DNA of 64,000 bases. It comes from Diphasiastrum complanatum (Eukaryota; Streptophyta; Lycopodiopsida; Lycopodiales; Lycopodiaceae). A program made the translations under genes and the position numbers. The first letter of the stretch is position 1. Every line of letters starts with the position of its first letter. Location: the NCBI GenBank assembly GCA_029204225.1, contig CM055113.1, forward strand, positions 11,676,234 to 11,740,233, given 5' to 3'. Under the pieces are notes generated by a model that searched no databases, had not been told where the DNA came from, and worked only from the letters and a program-made list of their open reading frames with translations. Below are positions 53,318-63,300 of the stretch, piece after piece.

Positions 53318-55935
53318 TCATGTATTGAGCTCTTCGTGTAACTGTTGTGCCATCTCTAGGTCTCTTTGGCACTCGAGCAACAAGACATCTTCTCTTGCTC
53401 TGGTGTAACTCCCGATAGGTAAGTTGTCGTAAGGCGACAATCTTACAGGAAGTAATGAACCATCAAAAAGTTCTTGAACTAATTGAAAATCTTCTTCAGA
53501 GTTTTTCCTAAGTGAAAATTGTTCAAATAAAGTAGAGAAGAACTGAATATATTTACACTTTACAAATAAACTTTGAATAGAAAATAAAACTGGCTGCAAA
53601 TGTGCCAAACTGCCAAAAATTATATGTACAAAATGTTCTATATTCACGGGATTTGAATCTATCTTGCAAATTGTGTTTTATCTCCACAAAATAACTAGAA
53701 AAGTTGCTCTCCCAATCGGTGTAAATACTATACAGCTCCAGATATGCCATGTTAGCATCCAACAACAGACATGCATCTTCGAATTTTTCGATATTTGCCC
53801 GACCTTCTGGTGAATATAACTTAAACTGTGCATGCTTATTCCAAAACTTTCACTTCGAGTCGTTATGTCGCAAAAAATGGTACTCCTTGATTCGGATGCA
53901 CTCCAGTGCATAGAAAAATGTTGACCCTATGTACAGCTCTACTGATCTGAATGGCGACACTTTGAACTTTTCCTAGATGATGATCCAACATAAACATCCT
54001 TTCTGTTCTATGCTTAACTGGTCCCATAACCAGAGGAAGTCTTCTTTGTCCCACTCCATCTACCAGTCCTCGAATGCCATGCCTACTGTGCTTGGTAGCA
54101 TCAAATAGTCGACATGCCATCGTAATTCGACATTAACATGGAAAGAAAACCACTTCCAGAATCTTTCAGAAAAAACTTGAAAGCGTTCCGCACATATCTT
54201 CGACTGATTTATTTCTATCGCTTTGGTTTATGCGATGTCTTGTCTATGGATATCTGCAACGAGCTTCTAGTCTTCAAGCTACTATTTGAGGTCTACTACC
54301 TCCTTCTGTAGGTCAGAAATTTTCATGCATGATTCAACATACTCCAGGTGATCTGCTACCCCTGTATAGTTTCGGGTTGCCTGGAGCTGCTTTGTCAACT
54401 CATCGATCTTCTCCAAGGCCTGCAAGTATTCCTCGTGTGCATCTACCCCGGAGCAAGAAGTCATTTCGGCTGATAACTCCTTCAGCTCAGCAAGTTCCTC
54501 CTCGACAAGTGCTTTATCATCTTTGAGTGGAATCAGAAACTCGACTCAAAAATTTTCTAGCATCTGGTCTTGAAGAGACTATAGCTTCGACGAATCTATC
54601 TGAATTAGTCCAGAGCTGCTGCATAGTTGTAAGGCAGTTTCTGTCCTTATTCTTTTGAGGCCTTCGACATGAAGCTTGTTTTGTAGAGAAGCCTTTTGTG
54701 CCATGACCTTATTGAGTTTTGTTGATAACGAATCAAAATTCTTCTGCAATTCTACAGATTTGGCCTGTAATGCCTTATTGTTATCCTGAAAAGTCTGGGC
54801 TTCCTTGTTCGACTACTAGAGCAGTTGGTCCAGATAGCTATTTTGGTCACTATGTTGGAATCTATGTTGCTGGTCATCTTGTCTAAATGTTGGAATAACT
54901 GCATCATATTCTCTTGAATATGCAAGCCGTAGGCATGAATCTTTCCAACAATTTCCTTGGCACCAAGGAAAATTGTTGGTACCATATGTAGAGGTTTTCT
55001 TTGTTGTCCTCCACATCTGCATCAATAGCTTCCTCCTCAGCCCCTTTGTCTTTATCATGCTTCTGGGTGTCTAAGATAGTGTCTTTGTCATCCGAGGATA
55101 CAGGGCTTCTTGGTTTCTGAGAAGACCCGTCCGAAACTGGAACGACAGCCAAAGTTTCATCTACAACAGAAGTTTTTGCAACAACATCCTCCTTTGTTTC
55201 CTTCGAAGCTCCTACTGCGTCAACCTCCATGGCAGTAAAATCTACTGGCTGGTCTTGTGGAACAGGGGTGCCCTGTAGGAGGCTCGATAAATCTATCTTC
55301 ATGGTTGTCAGCATCCTACCTGCCAACACACCATGCTCTGTCTCTATAAGGATGTCGAAATGGTTGCACAGATGTGAGATATGCGCTCCCACTGCAGCAA
55401 ACTTATAGTGCCTGATCCAGCGTAGAAATGCTTTGTATGTTATGGTACCAAAGCATACTAGCTGGCCTGCTAGAGCATCTATCAGGTAGTTGAAATTTTG
55501 TGCTGAAATTGTAGCGTCAATATCAGTAATAAAGAGAACTGGTTCGCGTACTTGCAGAAAAACTTCATTTGTGCATCCCTCACCATGGTCATCTTATACC
55601 CTTTGCTAGGTACAAAGAAATAAGTCAACTCATCAATAGCATCCTTGGAAGTGACATTGGCTTCCCCATCAAACCAAGGGCTTCCAAAAATATGGCTTCA
55701 TTCATAGAAAAGGTAGTGTTCCACAATGTAACCTGGAAATCAGAATCAACAACCGTATGGATAGAATGAACAAACTCGGTGCTGATTTCTGACAACACAA
55801 TTGATGGATCCACTTTCAAATCACTCAACCTGCAATGATCCAGTAGGTACTAGATTGAAGCAAGTCAAATGGATGCACGGATTTTTCAATTGATCGTTGC
55901 ACTGGTACTTGTAGTGGGAAATTGTCAGTTTGCAT
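53318..55935 (-). pseudogene. Large unknown ORF of element Z, decayed
   Basis: The ancestral frame starts MQTDNFPLQVPVQRSIEKSV at 55935, about 18 bp past the primer site, and ends AQQLHEELNT at 53318, some 870 codons. Order: a globular part (FLEALGL, FVPSKGYKMTMVRDAQMKFF, REPVLFITDIDATISAQNF, FLRWIRHYKFAAVGAHISHL); an acidic Ser/Asp/Lys-rich linker (54980-55200); a coiled coil (LNKVMAQKASLQNKLHVEGL, YLQALEKIDELTKQLQAT; 54280-54780); a second globular part (GMAFEDW, LWDQLSIEQKGCLCW); and a C-terminal SEEDFQLVQELFDGSLLPVR. Frameshifts near 55845 and 55668 and several stops break it. There is no zinc knuckle, protease or RT. It could be a divergent structural protein or a captured host gene. I do not recognise it. 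Confidence 0.5.
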
Positions 55936-55952
55936 CAACTTTATTTGACTAT

Positions 55953-55970
55953 CCCCGACAATAGCACCAA
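55953..55970 (-). promoter_or_regulatory. Primer-binding site of element Z
   Basis: TGGTGCTATTGTCGGGGA on the minus strand. Against the Tat/Athila consensus, the differences are C-to-T changes, mostly at CpG sites, as expected for methylated DNA. It lies 11 bp from the LTR, somewhat farther than usual. Confidence 0.65.
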
Positions 55971-55981
55971 AAATTGACATA

Positions 55982-57182
55982 TATCGCAATATACCAACAC
56001 GTAATTGCTATATTTATGTAGTATTTAGATCGTTCCCCAAGGAGATAGCTCTTCACAGTTGTTAAGTTGATACATTATTGACTTATTTTGATTGAAATGG
56101 AGTCGAGTAAAAATATGGTTGTCAACAGACATTTTGTAAGCAGTCAGTACCACTTTTGGTAAATGTGTGTAAAGGTAATGAGTGCCAAACAACAGTCTTC
56201 CTCTATCAAACTGAAGATAAAGCATTCTGTATGTAAAATGATATCAAAGTAACTCAAATGAATTACACTCTGACTGATTAAGTTGTCAGCAAGGATCTGT
56301 GTTATGTTCGATGCAGACGCGTACGAACAAACAAAAAGTTAATCTTATTCTTGAACTATGTGTTCTAGACAGAAGTCCTCAACAACTCAAGTCCAGTCAT
56401 GGTTAAAGAACTCAAGTAGTTCGCAAATATGTTAGAGACAATTATCTTTGTTACTAACACGAATACAGATCAATGACTCAGTTCCTCAGTCAAGGACTAG
56501 CATTTCACAACATATATACTAATTTTTATCAGCAACTGTGGAAAAATGCACCAAGGGATATTTCACTTGAATGTCAAACACAAAGTATTCGCACAAACGG
56601 GTAGATTACTTTGAATATAGTTCTTTAATTCAACTTCATGGAAACATAGCAAACGATTGCAATAAAATATCGTACTATCTGACCAAAAAATGATTTAAGT
56701 AATGGATATGAGATTGCTAGTAGATTCGAAATCACTCACACTCACCAGTGCGGAGAACAGAGATTTAAGAAAATAACCTTAGACGCTCTATTCACTTCTT
56801 CAATCTCAAACATACAATAACTCTCCTTCTCTCTCGGTAATGTGAGAATGAAGCGCGTCTGAATTTATAGCCTACGGAACAATCAAACACACCGCTTGAA
56901 ATTCCTAGTGCATCGCTCCATTTACGAATTTTAGTTAACATATAAGTCACAAATATTTGTACAATTGATGGTTCATTGTGACGATTCGAATCCAGTCACT
57001 TCATATTCCAATTGTCGTTTCATTCCAAGAGGTCATGTCTTTAAGTAAAAGGCAAGTCCTTAAACAATTATATCCAAAAAATGATATAGGCTTCTTCAAA
57101 ATATGTAGTTATCGAACGCATATCCTCATTTATAAGTATAAATTGCCATTTTTGAATAAATATACAAATATGAAATATCGTA
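55982..57182 (-). repeat. 5' LTR of element Z
   Basis: 1201 bp, the partner of 51902-53050. Its outer end reads TATCGTA in plus orientation where the partner has TATCACA, so the terminal dinucleotide has decayed, but the GTGGG duplication confirms the boundary. Confidence 0.85.
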
Positions 57183-57187
57183 GTGGG

Positions 57188-57930
57188 ATGATCGATTACA
57201 AAGAGAAGACGACGTCGATGATGGTTGGAGCCAAACTATGAAAGCATGATTGCCCAAGCACGGATGAGAAAAGACAGAAGATGCAAAGAATCCCATATCA
57301 AAATCTAATCGGGAGTCTGATATACCTTATAGTTTTTATGAGACCCGATTTAGGATGCTCTGTCTATGTGCTCAGTCAATTTTCTTCCAATCCTGGAATG
57401 CAAACACTGGCAAATGGCAAAGCGAATCCTGCAATATCTGAAAGGCACCTATAATTTTGGGTTGATCTATGAAAGAGAAAATGACTTTGTACTACAACAC
57501 TACAGTGATGCAAATTGGGCTAGTTGCAAAGGCAACCGCAAGTCAATAACTAGTAGATGTTCAATACTATGTGGAGCTACGATCAGCTGGACGTGCAAGA
57601 AGCAGACACTGGTAGCACAGTTTTCATGTCAAGCAGAATACGTGGTAGTTTCGAAGGTGGCAAATGAGGTTATATGACTGAAAATAATGCTAGAAGGAAT
57701 TGGGATACCGCATGAAGACCTCTCCATCATGAAGATGGATTTTCAGAGTGTTATTTATTTAACCCAGGATCTGGTACCTTTGAAATATCATCATATTCGA
57801 GATCTAGTCTCAAAAGGAGAACTCTATGTCGAATTTGTGAGATCAAAAGACATGATCGTAGAGCTCCTGAGCAAGCCGTTGGACAAGCCAATGTTTACCA
57901 AACACAGAAGATCAATTGGAGTCCAATGAA
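57188..57930 (+). pseudogene. copia G RT end and RNase H
   Basis: This continues copia G after Z: MIDYKEKTTSMMVGAKL, a stop, then QNLIGSLIYLIVFMRPDLG. RNase H follows in 57366-57929 with HYSDANWASCKGNRKS, LVAQFSCQAEYVVVSKV and the C-terminal YLTQDLVPLKYHHIRDLVSK. It ends MFTKHRRSIGVQ, the usual end of copia pol. One frameshift in PGMQTLANGK and a TGA at 57677 interrupt it. It is the same family as copia F at 18775-20388, which lacks this C-terminus. Confidence 0.8.
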
Positions 57931-57958
57931 AAAAAAAATTGTGTTATTCAAGAGGGAG

Positions 57959-58590
57959 TGTTGAAGATGGTAAAGTCAACCAACCATTTTTGAAACATTC
58001 CCTGAACAGCCGATAGTTCAGCACACCCTTGACACCAACACCTGAAGATTTGATAGTTCAAATAGCTTCTGAACTATTGAAATCCTACAAGTGCTGAGAC
58101 AAGCTATGGACAAATGAACTGTTGAGCGATTCAAAATATCGAATTCGAATCTTTGGCAGTCGTGAGACACAAAAGTGTCACGCTCACCCATAGGAACGTT
58201 ACAAGAGGAGACACATAGTTAACTGATAGTTTAGCGTAAATCTCTTTTGTAATGATTAGTTAAACTATCTTTTAATCCCATCTGGCAGAACATAAGTATA
58301 GACCAGAAATCAAAAGAAAACATGCAGATGAAGAAGTGAAAAACGTTGTCAGTGAACAACAATAGAATTGTAAGAAGAGTGTCAGGCCGCTATTTGGCGT
58401 TGTAGTGCCAACTCGCTCTAAGAGAAGAAAATACAAAAGGTATTATGTTCTTCCGATAGTGTTTTTTATTGTATGCATTATTGTTTGATTGATTGTTGAA
58501 TTGTATGTGATTGGTATTGGCGTATCTAAATCCAATGATCTCGTGCATTGTGTAGCACATTCTGCAATAGGTAGCGCACTTTTGCAGCAC
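57959..58590 (+). repeat. Probable 3' LTR of copia G
   Basis: The purine tract AAGAGGGAG (57950-57958) is followed by TGTTGAAGATGGTAAAG, the expected LTR start. No second copy is in the window. The right boundary near 58590 is set by the first gypsy-integrase codons and is uncertain. No gene lies within. Confidence 0.6.
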
Positions 58591-58599
58591 TATTCCATA

Positions 58600-58868
58600 A
58601 ACTAGAAACTTCTCTTAGTTTTACTTCTTCTGATCATCCTAAATCATATGGCTAGACAGAAAGGACTAATCAAACTATGAAAGATATTTTGAGGACATAT
58701 GTTTCTCACAAGCAATTTCGTTGGGAAGATTACATTCCTCTTATTGAGTTTGCATACAGCAGTAGAAAGCATTCTGCTACAGGTTACATCCCTTTTATGC
58801 TTATGTACGGTTTTCAACCTAGATCTCCGGCTAATGTGAAGATGAAATCTATTAAGTTCCAAAAAGTT
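58600..58868 (+). pseudogene. Ty3/gypsy integrase C-terminal relic
   Basis: The text SSDHPKSYG, stop, TERTNQTMKDILRTYVSHKQ, FRWEDYIPLIEFAYSSRKHS and MLMYGFQPRSP is the end of a gypsy integrase core (catalytic Glu in TERTN). The TAG replaces the conserved Gln. It is unrelated to the gypsy at 27-43 kb as far as visible. Its right edge is fused to a copia integrase at about 58870. Confidence 0.8.
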
Positions 58869-58869
58869 G

Positions 58870-59896
58870 ATGATTTGAGATATTATTCAAGAGGAGGCCG
58901 AGTGTCAACTTTCTTAGAACTTTGGATGCACATGGTACATGAACATTACTCTTGATGATAGGTCCAAGGAGGATCCATCTTCAAGGAAAGGTATTTTTGT
59001 TGGATATAGTGAGGTGAGTAAAGCCTACAAGGTTTACATTCTTTCTACTAACAAAGTGATTGTTGGTAGAGATGTCATTTTTGATGAGGGGAACATTCCA
59101 AAGGTATCTTCAAGTACTATTGATGATGATGTGGATGGATCTAACATTCTTGATATTGATGTAAAGGATCCTATTTTGGATGGTGATGATGAAGGACAAT
59201 CATCAAGTCAAAAGCTAAGGAGAACATCAAGGGAAAGACAAATGCCTTCAAGGCTCACTTAGGATGAAAAGGATAAGCAAGTAGTTTCTGAAAATTATGT
59301 TGCTTTTCTAACCTCTTTTGATGAACCTACATGTGTAGATGAAGCAATGATCACAGAGGAGTGGATCCAAGCAATGGATCTTGAGTATCAAGATCTTATG
59401 AAGAATGGAAGATGGAGATTGGTGGAGTTACCTAAGGACAAGAAAGCTATTAGATGCAAATGGATCTTCAAGGTGAAGACAAACCAAGATGGATCTATCA
59501 ACAAGTACAAAGCAAGGTTAGTGGCAAAAGGATATGATCAAGAACATGAAATTGACTATGATGAAACCTTTGCACCTATGGCAAAGATGGTAAAAGCATT
59601 CGAGCCATCATCTCACTTGCTACTCTTTATGGAAAATATGGCAATTGGACATTACAAATGCATTTTTAAATGGTGATCTTGAGGAGGAAGTGTACATGGA
59701 ACAACCTGAGAGCTACATTTCATCTACAAAGCCAATCATGTGTTTTTACTACAGAAGAGTTTGTATGGCCTTAAGCGAACACCAAAGAGTTGCTAAGCTT
59801 AACACTTTTTTACTCTCTCAAGGCTTTGTTACGAGTGAGTATGATCATTCACTTTATTATAGGTTTGCTAGAAACGATGTTACCATCTTGTTAATT
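58870..59896 (+). mobile_element. Ty1/copia relic H, cut by the LINE
   Basis: It is in the same family as copia E. It starts in the integrase core (LFKRRPSVNFLRT), passes the post-core domain (SRKGIFVGYSEVSKAYKVYI), linker and RT N-terminus (WRLVELPKDKKAIRCKWIFK), then MDITNAFLNGDLEEEVYMEQ and NDVTILLI. It breaks off at 59896, right before the expected YVDD, where the poly(T) of the LINE begins. A stop at 59261, a frameshift near 59600 and another near 59730 show it was already decayed or decayed later. Confidence 0.85.
58939..59676 (+). pseudogene. copia H integrase end, linker and RT start
   Basis: Two open pieces (58939-59262 and 59347-59676), with one TAG and a short in-frame bridge between them. 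The linker SSSQKLRRTSRERQMPSR is as in the other members. This copy preserves the uninterrupted KVKTNQDGSINKYKARLVAK stretch that is replaced by foreign DNA in copia E. Confidence 0.8.
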
Positions 59897-59908
59897 TTTT
59901 TTTTTTTT
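59895..59908 (-). other. Poly(A) tail of the LINE (14 T on plus strand)
   Basis: A T14 run marks the 3' end of the minus-strand LINE. It is joined directly to copia RT codons on its left, so it gives the precise insertion junction. The other end lies outside the window, so the target duplication cannot be read. Confidence 0.85.
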
Positions 59909-60397
59909 GCAAGCCTCCATAGACGTTGCAAGGAAAACCCATGCACCAGAGTTATTACCGTCGGGCCGCAATTTGCTTCCCTTCGGATTTTCCCCCCGCG
60001 TTCGACCGCGGCCGCCCCCAACAGGCGAGGTGGTAGGCACCAACACCACGTAGGTGCAGGCCGTGTGGGGGTCTCACCCACTAAACCCAAGCTGGAGGCT
60101 GGACCGCCGCACTAGGGTGTGCAATAAATGGCATAGTGCGACAAGGCAAGTGCCCAACACTCACGGTGCATTGGCATGCTATGGGGAAAGGTAGTCCCCC
60201 CAAAGAGCCTGATTACTCAGAGCCCAGCGGCTGTCCAGGGGCGACAGTCGCGACCTCCCCAGGTTGCCCCGGTTCAGTCCGTCCTGCAGAACAGAGGGGC
60301 CTCTGACTGCCAAAAAGTGCGACCATAGTCGCACACGCCAATCCCGCCTCCGAGCCAACCCACCGGGACCGTCCCTCATACGGTACAAATCGACCAC

Positions 60398-63300
60398 TTA
60401 CAATGATCCCCCAGACCCTGTGCCACTACCAGCATCCGGAGGATGGGTAGTTCTCACTCGACTATTGGCAAATTTCTTCATTAGTAGAGGAATGACTTCA
60501 GCCAGAAATTCGGCCATCCGTTCGTATCCCCACTTCGGAGTATTTTTGCCCGGGACTCCTCCCCACATGGGTAACCTTTTTCCGCCTATGTGGCCACCTA
60601 CCAGCACAGGCCACTTTTTCTCAACAGCGAGGGTACCCAAATTGCGATCGTTAAGCCAATCGATGGCTGGTTGCAGGAGCCGTTTCCTGTGCTCGGAGAG
60701 GGTTGGGCATGACAAGAGCAAATGCCCTATACAGTCCCCCTTCCCATCTTCCCCACACATAACGCAAGTGTCCCGGATACACGGATCAGCAATGCCAAAC
60801 CGGATGGCACGTTGGTTAAGTACCAGCCCTCCCATCCTTAGAAGCGCAAGCAGTCTAAGGCCACGGTTAACTTTGTTCCCCTTCAACCCCCCTCGGGCTA
60901 GGTATTTCCTAGAGGCCAAAAAACCGTGTTTGATATAGTTGGAGAGGCCGATGCTCCCGCGTTGTATGTCCCATCGGTCCCACGTACTCATCTTTATCCC
61001 CTTCTCGTTCCTTTGCCCCCTCGAGGTAAACTTGTTCACCCAATTGTTCGTACGTTGGAACCAGGTCCATTTGGAACCCAACCTAAAAGCGACTTTTGGA
61101 GAGCTAGCCACCAGTAGTGGCGCCCAAGTATGAAGCGAGGGTAACTTATTCAGAATCCGGATGCGGTGCGAGGCAAAGGATGCCGCGAGAGGGGGGATAT
61201 TGAACTCACGACAAATGATTGAGGAACACACAGACGTGGATTTTTCGGCCTTCTCCAACGTCCATTTTACAGCGGTATTGATGATTCCCTGGAGGGAGTT
61301 AAAAGACTTTTGATCGTGCATTCCAAAGAGCTCAGCACCGAAAGCAAGAACCGGAACCAACACCACCTTAATGAGAAGGATTCTCGAGTTCATCGGGACT
61401 TTTCTGGAGACCAGAAGATGTCTCATGCCATTCAGTGCTTTCAACCCAGAGGCGTGTCTATCTTTGATCGCCTCCCTAATGTTCCAATCTGGGGTCAGTG
61501 TGACCCCCAAATATTTATAACTCTGGCACTGCTGCAACTGTGTGGTTCCGAGAAAAAAGCTAAAGTCCCTCCCCAAATTCCTATTAGGGCTCCAGATCAT
61601 GACTTGGCACTTGTCATACCCGAAGTCCATCTCCCACTTGGTGGCCCATACAAAGATCCGATTCAATGCTTCCTGGAGCTTCTGAGGGCTGTCGGCCAAA
61701 AGCACAACATCATCCGCGTAGAGTAAGGCTTGTATCTTATTACCAAGGCCAGGCACCAAAACACCAAGCGCCACATTTTCGTCAATGATATCATTAATAA
61801 AAATGTTGAACAGGGTAGGTGAGGCTGGGCATCCCTGCCGAACTCCCCTTTGCACCGGAATTGGCTCCGACAAACCACTCCCGACTCTGACTCTCACGCT
61901 TGAGTGTGCATACAATCCCTTAAAAAAATCCAACATTCTACCGCATACCCCCACCGCTGCTAATTTGTGGAGGAGAGCCCCGTGAGGGACCATGTCATAA
62001 GCCTTACGGAAATCGATGAACGCCGCAAAAGTAGGCAGGCCACTGTTTCTGCGTCGAAGGATGATTTCCTGAAGCGAGACAACTTGGCCCGCGCACTCCT
62101 CCAGTTTTCTGAATCCCGCTTGGCCTCGGAGAAAAAACCCATCGCTCTCAAGGGATCCCGCCAAGCGACCAACCAATATCGAAGTAAGGATTTTAAGTGC
62201 AACGGGAATCAGAGAAATGCCCCGATAATTGTCCGCCCTTGAAAGATCACCTTTTTTCGGGATCGAGACCAAGATCGAGGTATTCAATGCTTCGGGGATC
62301 CGCCCTGTTTCCCACATTCTAGTCATCAACGCCATCAGGGCTCTGGTCATAGGGGTTCGGGGCCCCTCTGGATCCTCCAGTACACACTTAAACCACTCCG
62401 CCGGTAACAGGTCAACCCCTGGTGCCTTGTTTGACTTTGCCTTACGAACAAAGCGAATAACCTCACCCCACGAGAGTGCACCATTGATCTCATGGAGATG
62501 CCTACTCTGTGTAACCGAATGTTGATGCCAGAAGCCAGGATCCAAACTGTGCCCCGAGGAATCCCTCAAGAGGGAAGAGTAGTGCTCGTGCCAAATTCTT
62601 AGGATGCGGTCAGGACAAGCTTGGAGCTGTCCTGATTTATCCGTCATTGGTTGGCAACCCCCAACACCGCTACGCCTCCCCATGAGGTTTTTGAGCCATC
62701 TCCAAAACTGCTTATAATCCCCCGATCTCGCGAGCATTTTACCTCTTTCAATTATTCTGTCGAAGTTCTTGACCGAGGCGACTTGAAGGAGAAGCTTCAC
62801 CCTTGCTGCTTCTTCTTGCCATTTATTCCAGCTCTCAATACTGCCATGTAAGCGAAGTTGAGTCCAGGCCTGAGAACGACGCTTCAGAGCGTGCCGAATG
62901 GCATTAGAGGCCAACCCCACCGTCTTTTTAGGGAGCGGCGGTGTCAGAACCCCTAATTCCTTGGCTACTCTCAAGGAGGTCTCTTGGAACATGCCGCAAA
63001 GTGTTTCCATATGCAGTTCAGAGGTAGGATCGGAAATCACCCGATCCAACTCACCCCACCCTGGGTGAAGCAACATCTCTCTACGCACGAATTTAAGCCG
63101 AGAGCGGTCAAAGTTCGGCGGAGTGGGTTGCGGGGGGGTAGGATTAGGAAAAGATTTGCTAGAGCGCACTCGAGACAACACCGGCCAATGGTCACTCAGG
63201 TCACAATTTCGGTCCACTTTAGGGCGAGAAAGGAGGTCACGGGCAGATGAATTGACCAAAAAATGATCTATCGCCGTTCGTCCCTTGCCCGTTTTTGTAT

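Larger units (their letters stand above)
51902..57182 (-). mobile_element. Non-autonomous LTR element Z with Asp-type primer site
   Basis: The 5281-bp element is inserted in copia G with the duplication GTGGG at 51897-51901 and 57183-57187. LTRs are at 51902-53050 and 55982-57182 (1149 and 1201 bp, clearly diverged, so older than X and copia E). Orientation is minus: the purine tract GAGGAGGGGGA borders the left LTR. The primer site TGGTGCTATTGTCGGGGA lies near the right LTR. It is a decayed TGGCGCCGTTGCCGGGGA, typical of Tat/Athila-type gypsy elements. The interior carries only one large broken ORF and no Pol motif, so it probably depends on a partner. Confidence 0.85.

Noticed and set aside
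60264-60938. 224-codon plus-strand frame under the LINE ORF, and other plus frames to 63250
   Set aside because: They are antisense shadows of the GC-rich LINE reading frame. The minus-strand protein has clear conserved motifs.
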